Below, one piece after another: positions 33,270-36,927 of a stretch of DNA of 36,927 nt. Position 1 is the stretch's first letter, and each line of letters starts with the position of its first letter. The DNA comes from Thiotrichaceae bacterium (GTDB lineage Bacteria; Pseudomonadota; Gammaproteobacteria; Beggiatoales; Beggiatoaceae): assembly GCA_011391085.1 (NCBI GenBank), contig JAABRD010000051.1:1-36927 (forward strand), given 5' to 3'. Below the pieces are notes generated by a model that saw nothing but the letters and a program-made list of their open reading frames with translations, did no database searches and was not told the DNA's origin. Made by a program: the position numbers and the translations under genes.

Positions 33270-33767
33270 ATGACTATTTTCCTAGATACTTCGGCCTGGG
33301 TCAAATTCTTCCTTCGGGAGGAAGGCACCACTAGAATCCAAGATTTCCTGTTAACCCAATGGCTTTCAGGAACACACGTATTTACCGCCTCACCCATCAC
33401 CTACGCAGAAACCTTGTCCACCTTAAAACGTGCCCACCGTGGACAACGTCTTGGCGATGAGGAGTTTGCAAAGGCGGTGAGTTTATTTGAAGAACAATGG
33501 TCGAACACTCAAGTGATTGCCGTCGATATGGAACTGATAACCCGGTCCGGTCAATTGGCCAAAGAATATGGTCTCAGAGGCTGTGATGCGTTTCAACTAG
33601 CCACGGCACTACAAGCCCAAACTAACCTCTTCATTGGTGCTGACTTAGAACTCAATGACACGGCCAGGACTTGTGGTTTAAAGGTCTGGAATCCCACCGA
33701 GGAACTAGAAGAAGAACCGGCGCCAATCTGCGGGACTAGAAGCTTCAGCCGGACCGGGCGGGACTAG
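33270..33767 (+). CDS. PIN-domain ribonuclease toxin with repeat-derived C-terminus
   Basis: A 165-residue PIN toxin. Acidic residues: D6 in IFLDTSAWVKFF, E47 in ITYAETLS, D106 in LRGCDAFQLATA and D125 in FIGADLELN, all as in VapC-type RNases. AAAGGGGA precedes the ATG by 8 bases. The natural C-terminus is probably near VWNPTEE; the last 15 or so residues (PICGTRSFSRTGRD) are read from the CTAGAGGCTTCAGCC repeat array that starts inside the gene, so the original stop appears to have been replaced. Confidence 0.9.
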   Translation: MTIFLDTSAWVKFFLREEGTTRIQDFLLTQWLSGTHVFTASPITYAETLSTLKRAHRGQRLGDEEFAKAVSLFEEQWSNTQVIAVDMELITRSGQLAKEYGLRGCDAFQLATALQAQTNLFIGADLELNDTARTCGLKVWNPTEELEEEPAPICGTRSFSRTGRD

Positions 33768-33960
33768 AGGCTTCAGCCGGGCCAGGCGGGACTAGAGGCT
33801 TCAGCCGGACCGGGCGGGACTAGAGGCTTCAGCCGGGCCAGGCGGGACTAGAGGCTTCAGCCGGGCCAGGCGGGCCTAGAGGCTTCAGTCAGACCGGATA
33901 ATACAGGTTTTCCGGCGGAAGCCTCTAGTCCCGCCCGGCGGAAGCCTCTAGTCCCGTCCC
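33730..33960. repeat. 28-bp tandem array plus inverted copies (CTAGAGGCTTCAGCCGG family)
   Basis: Six consecutive 28-bp units (33730-33897), beginning GCGGGACTAGAGGCTTCAGC and ending GGCCAG or GACCGG, then two inverse copies (about 33913-33960). Units alternate between the two endings. There are no unique spacers, so this is not a CRISPR. It can form a very long hairpin after the PIN toxin gene. Confidence 0.92.
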
Positions 33961-33975
33961 GCCCGGCTGAAGAAA

Positions 33976-34160
33976 AACTTGAACATCGAATATGACACCT
34001 TTTATAAACGTACCAAAGGCTTACCAGCCACCGCCGTACAAAGTTTTTTAGTCAGTGCCAACACACCGACGATAAAGTCTTTGGACGGATTATCTTATTG
34101 TCACTCAACCAGTTAGCCGACGAACCTCACAATGCGTTTCTCAAATGCAATGAAAGTTAA
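33976..34160 (+). pseudogene. Remnant of an unrecognised gene with a frameshift
   Basis: Two overlapping fragments look like protein code: NLNIEYDTFYKRTKGLPATA (about 33976-34110) and, in the next frame, GRIILLSLNQLADEPHNAFL (34083 to a TAA at 34158). Neither has a start codon context. I read it as the 3' end of a lost gene with an indel near 34080. The family is not recognised. The rest of 33961-34452 contains only repeats. Confidence 0.5.
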
Positions 34161-34211
34161 AAAAATTTGACTTTATAAAAAACACCGTATTAAACTTAAC
34201 CATACATATTT
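34153..34211. repeat. AT-rich repeat, partial copy 3
   Basis: AAAGTTAAAAAAATTTGACT then TTATAAAAAACACCGTATTA and AACTTAACCATACATATTTA. It matches the 3' half of the blocks at 28883 and 29149. It lies about 240 bases upstream of the secreted-protein gene at 34453. Confidence 0.82.
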
Positions 34212-34244
34212 AACTCGATGTTCAAGTTGTTCTTCAGTCAAATC

Positions 34245-34307
34245 CTGCGGAACTAGAGGCTAACGCCTGTGGACGGGCCGCGGGACTAGAGGCGTAAGCC
34301 AGGCGGG
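34245..34307. repeat. CTAGAGGC family, diverged pair
   Basis: Two same-direction units (CTGCGGAACTAGAGGCTAAC; CCGCGGGACTAGAGGCGTAA) in the leader of the next gene. They are diverged from the main family. Confidence 0.7.
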
Positions 34308-34369
34308 ATGATAGACGCACCACGCCTAATCAGTGCGTGGGACGCACCCTACCCATTGCGCTTAACTGA

Positions 34370-34395
34370 GGAGTCCAAAACACATTTTGGACCAC
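34370..34395. repeat. GGAGTCCAAAAC palindrome, diverged
   Basis: GGAGTCCAAAACACATTTTG followed by GACCAC: a decayed member of the palindrome family, 57 bases before the next gene start. Confidence 0.75.
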
Positions 34396-34452
34396 TGCTA
34401 CCCAAAATGATTCAAACCACTCTCACAACCAATCATCAATTAGGAAACCATT

Positions 34453-36468
34453 ATGCACAAACTTAATCACACCCTCATTCATTACCTGTGGGCCACCCTT
34501 CTGGTGTGCCTGTTTAGCCACCTGTCGTCTGCCGAAGAGGCAACGTCTGTAGCCACTCTCCCTGACATAGAAACGGGCAAAGTGTCTTTGCCTTGGTCAG
34601 AACTGAAAAAACTGTTGGAGGAGATTGATAAACTCAAGCAAGCCGCCGTGCAAGACAAGGAAAAGCAGAAAATTCCTATACCGGTGGAACACTCCATTAC
34701 CGAAGCCTCTCTCAAAGGGGAAGTGAAAGAAGCGACGGTACGCTTTGAAGCGAATTTTGCCGTGCAAATTTTCAAAAAGGGATGGAATACTGTGTCCTTC
34801 TTTCCCAAAGAAGTTGGGATAGAAGCGATAACGTTCAATCCACTCGCTACTACTACCGACGCTTCTGGCAGTGTCAACGATTTAGCTAACAGTAGGCCAT
34901 CGCGCAAATCTGCGGCAGAAGAACAGAAAATTGCGCAACTGGTTCGCGATGCCAACGGCTATTCTCTGCTGGCCCAAGGGCCGCAAACCTTGACCATGCA
35001 AGTCATTTTTCATGTTCCCTTGCAAATGGAAGAACTGACTTACACACTGTCGTTTCTCCCTCCCAAGGCGGTTATCAATCGTCTGCATCTGTCTATTTCT
35101 GAAAAAGGCGTCACGATGTTGCAAATGCCTCCACATAGTCAAGTTACGCAGACAGAAGAGTTGACGACGGTGGAAACCGTGTTGAGTGAACGCGATGAAC
35201 TCAAATTGCGTTGGCAAATTGACCAAGACAGTGGAGTCAGCCGGAAAAGTCTAGCGACTTATCAAGCGTTAGCTTCCGTGAACAAATCGGACCTCACCGT
35301 GGTGAACACCGTCGTATTAAAATATGTCGACTCCCTGACACCGATCACGTTTCAGCTCCCCCAGACCGTGGAGATATTGAATGTCTCCAGCCTGGACATC
35401 GAACAATGGACGACTGAAAAGCAAGAGTCGTTTCAGATTATCAAGTTGACAGGACCTGCGGATTCACGCACCCCGGTGAAGATTGACATCTCTTACCGGT
35501 GGCGCCTCCCCACGTTGCCCGCCGAAGTGACGATTCCAACCTTGGAAGTGACCGGTATAGACAATGTGGAAGGGTTTCTGGGAGTAGAAGTGCTAGAAAA
35601 TTTGGAAGTCACGGCCACGAAAGTTAAGGAAGGGGTATTGATTCCTGCCAAAAATTTGCCCAAACCGTTATGGCAAAAGGCTTCTAATCCGCTTCTCCAC
35701 GGGTATCAGTTTTATCAGCCTACGTTTGCACCCACTCTGAATATTCGCAGTTACCAAGAAATTCAAACGGTGGTGGCGAATGTGGATTGGGTCGATGGTA
35801 TGACTCACCGAACCTTGGAAGGCAAAAGTATCACCCGCATGACTTACTTCATTCGCAACAATGACCGTCAATTTTTGACTTTGACTCTACCTGACAACTC
35901 GCGAATTTGGCAAACTTTTGTCGATGGCACTCCCGTCAAACCGGCCCAGAAGGACACAGGTGAAATTCTCATTCCTATGAAAAAATCCGCAGCCGTACAG
36001 GGAGGTGAAGACCTCCAATCGTTTTCGATTGAAGTGGGTTATACCACGGAGGTCAGCAAATTGAGTCTCAAAGGCGACATTTTGAATCAATTGCCGGCCA
36101 TTGACATCCCCATTAGCTACCTGCGTTGGAGTCTGTACTTACCTGAATATTACGAATATTCTGGGTTTGAAGGTCCCCTGAAACGAGTCGCCAGTTTCTC
36201 GCAACTGGCACTGTCATTTAAATCGCAGTTGGACATTCCCACCCAAGGCCAGCTTTTCCTGTTTGAAAAGCACTTGGTGGTAGATGAGAAGCCGTTTATG
36301 CGCGGCAAATATGGACAATTTCTCGGTGACGACATTTTCCTGTCTCTGTCCCCCAGTTTCGGTGGCAGACTGGAAGGGGAACGTTTCGACACACAGAATT
36401 ATCCAACGGCAGCAGAATCGAAATTGGAGGCGAAAAAACCTCAGGTGATTCTCAATCGCGGGAAGTAA
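34453..36468 (+). CDS. Secreted beta-rich protein of unknown function
   Basis: A 671-residue protein that I cannot assign to a family. A signal peptide is clear (residues 1-27, core LWATLLVCLFSHLSSAEE). About residues 44-75 form a charged helix (LPWSELKKLLEEIDKLKQAA). The rest alternates strands without repeats, with two long regions that look like beta-sandwich domains (about 80-240 and 280-600), including KIDISYRWRLPTLPAE and SIEVGYTTEVSKLSL. No Cys-rich, lipobox, TM or beta-barrel ending (it finishes in a basic QVILNRGK tail), so it is probably periplasmic or released. AGGA lies 8 bases before the ATG. The gene is monocistronic within the window. Confidence 0.8.
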   Translation: MHKLNHTLIHYLWATLLVCLFSHLSSAEEATSVATLPDIETGKVSLPWSELKKLLEEIDKLKQAAVQDKEKQKIPIPVEHSITEASLKGEVKEATVRFEANFAVQIFKKGWNTVSFFPKEVGIEAITFNPLATTTDASGSVNDLANSRPSRKSAAEEQKIAQLVRDANGYSLLAQGPQTLTMQVIFHVPLQMEELTYTLSFLPPKAVINRLHLSISEKGVTMLQMPPHSQVTQTEELTTVETVLSERDELKLRWQIDQDSGVSRKSLATYQALASVNKSDLTVVNTVVLKYVDSLTPITFQLPQTVEILNVSSLDIEQWTTEKQESFQIIKLTGPADSRTPVKIDISYRWRLPTLPAEVTIPTLEVTGIDNVEGFLGVEVLENLEVTATKVKEGVLIPAKNLPKPLWQKASNPLLHGYQFYQPTFAPTLNIRSYQEIQTVVANVDWVDGMTHRTLEGKSITRMTYFIRNNDRQFLTLTLPDNSRIWQTFVDGTPVKPAQKDTGEILIPMKKSAAVQGGEDLQSFSIEVGYTTEVSKLSLKGDILNQLPAIDIPISYLRWSLYLPEYYEYSGFEGPLKRVASFSQLALSFKSQLDIPTQGQLFLFEKHLVVDEKPFMRGKYGQFLGDDIFLSLSPSFGGRLEGERFDTQNYPTAAESKLEAKKPQVILNRGK

Positions 36469-36502
36469 TCAGCGACGTTCCAGATGACCTCCAGGGAATG
36501 TC

Positions 36503-36535
36503 AGAACAGGCAGTTCTTCAAGGACTGCCTGTCCT
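36503..36535. terminator. Hairpin after the secreted-protein gene
   Basis: ACAGGCAGT (36506-36514) and ACTGCCTGT (36524-36532) form a 9-bp stem that extends outwards with near matches (GAACAGGCAGT / ACTGCCTGTCC). It lies between two convergent genes, so it could end transcription in both directions, though it also resembles a dispersed AGGACTGCCTGTCC repeat. Confidence 0.5.
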
Positions 36536-36560
36536 TATCCATATCCATCACACCATTGCA

Positions 36561-36927
36561 TCACTTCCTGTTAGACCACCACTTCACCAAGCCCCAAGCC
36601 CCAATCGCCACAGCGACACTGAATCCAATCGCAGTCAGAAATGGCGAGAAACTCATTGACGCCAGCCACGTTTGCGTTATCAACCCCGAACTGGAAGCGA
36701 CGATAGCACCTGCGCCAATGCCGACACCAAGGGCTTGAATATTATCCGCCAACCGCTGGTCCCGTACCGCCCGTTGCTGTTCCAGTTGGGCTTGTTCTAA
36801 CGCGGCCATCCCCCGAATGGTTGACAGAGTGCGGTCAAAGAGACTCGTCCCAGTATTTAGGTAACTCAAGTAACTACTCAATTGTTGCTTAAAACGTAAC
36901 GCGGTCTCCTCAAATTGTTGGAGAAAG
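36561..36927 (-). CDS. C-terminal part of a membrane protein running off the window
   Basis: The reading frame is open to the window edge, so the start lies outside. The visible 121 residues have an amphipathic, Gln-rich coiled-coil-like stretch (EETALRFKQQLSSYL; GMAALEQAQLEQQRAVRDQ), then RLADNIQALGVGIGAGAIVA and a second hydrophobic segment FSPFLTAIGFSVAVAIGAW, ending VKWWSNRK. Two TM helices near the C-terminus with a long helical domain before them suggest an integral membrane protein with a cytoplasmic helical part. The stop codon lies within a GTGATGCAATG sequence like the MITE tip. Family not recognised. Confidence 0.7.
   Translation of the reverse strand, partial: FLQQFEETALRFKQQLSSYLSYLNTGTSLFDRTLSTIRGMAALEQAQLEQQRAVRDQRLADNIQALGVGIGAGAIVASSSGLITQTWLASMSFSPFLTAIGFSVAVAIGAWGLVKWWSNRK

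Noticed and set aside
33730-33960. Looks like a CRISPR array at first sight
   Set aside because: Units are directly abutting 28-bp copies with no unique spacers, and inverse copies follow.
1-36927. tRNA, rRNA, riboswitch or intact transposase genes
   Set aside because: None could be recognised by eye on either strand; absence of small RNAs cannot be proved without a covariance search.

Overview
The window looks like a piece of a gammaproteobacterial chromosome of the large sulfur-oxidiser type (Thiotrichales/Beggiatoaceae is my best guess). The basis is moderate: moderate GC, WaaE-like LPS-type glycosyltransferases, lipA, a NapG/NapH-like ferredoxin pair, many secreted Calx-beta, filamentous-haemagglutinin and LRR proteins, a dense load of PIN-type toxin-antitoxin modules, and an exceptional number of short palindromic intergenic repeats. 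No rRNA, tRNA, CRISPR array, phage or intact transposase gene was seen.

Layout. 1-6.5 kb: a Calx-beta surface protein whose first domain is cut, two toxin-antitoxin pairs (PIN; DUF433/DUF5615-like) and a secreted haemagglutinin-type protein. 6.7-9.6 kb (minus): a CHASE-PAS hybrid histidine kinase. 10-11.6 kb (minus): two overlapping family 2 glycosyltransferases. 11.7-13.4 kb (minus): two more toxin-antitoxin-like pairs. 13.4-14.15 kb: a gene-free block of nested inverted repeats. 14.1-20.2 kb (minus): a seven-bladed WD40 protein, lipoyl synthase, a secreted TAP-like alpha/beta hydrolase, an RsbR-like STAS protein and an HD-GYP protein with a degenerate GGDEF domain. 20.5-26.7 kb (plus): UDP-galactopyranose mutase, a quinone-oxidoreductase-like MDR enzyme, and a two-gene restriction-modification candidate (small PD-(D/E)XK protein plus a 1088-residue Eco57I-type methylase/specificity protein). 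26.8-28.9 kb (minus): NapH-like, NapG-like and pentapeptide-repeat proteins. 29.3-31.7 kb: a secreted two-module LRR protein. 31.8-33.8 kb: two further toxin-antitoxin pairs, one broken. 33.7-34.4 kb: repeats and a gene remnant. 34.4-36.9 kb: a large secreted protein of unknown function and the end of a membrane protein running off the window.

The most distinctive result is a family of non-autonomous transposable elements (MITEs), here in four copies (9656-9802, 13567-13664, 16242-16407, 32307-32470). They start GGTAGTGATGCAAT, end in its inverse, and are each bracketed by an 8-bp target duplication (two perfect, two with one mismatch). One copy sits inside a PIN-like toxin gene; conceptual removal of the element plus one duplication restores a continuous 194-residue reading frame. 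Two other copies have landed in or at the edge of other repeat elements, giving a nested history.

Around these are at least six other repeat families: the GGAGTCCAAAAC palindrome, CAAAGCGTAGCTTTG, the CTAGAGGCTT(C/T)AGCCGG arrays, a GGATAGT/C heptamer, a CCGACCTGCCAGG palindrome, and a long AT-rich block. Several genes take their last residues or stop codon from these repeats. Six toxin-antitoxin-like modules in 37 kb, together with the restriction system, make this a defence- and repeat-rich accessory region among ordinary housekeeping and signalling genes.
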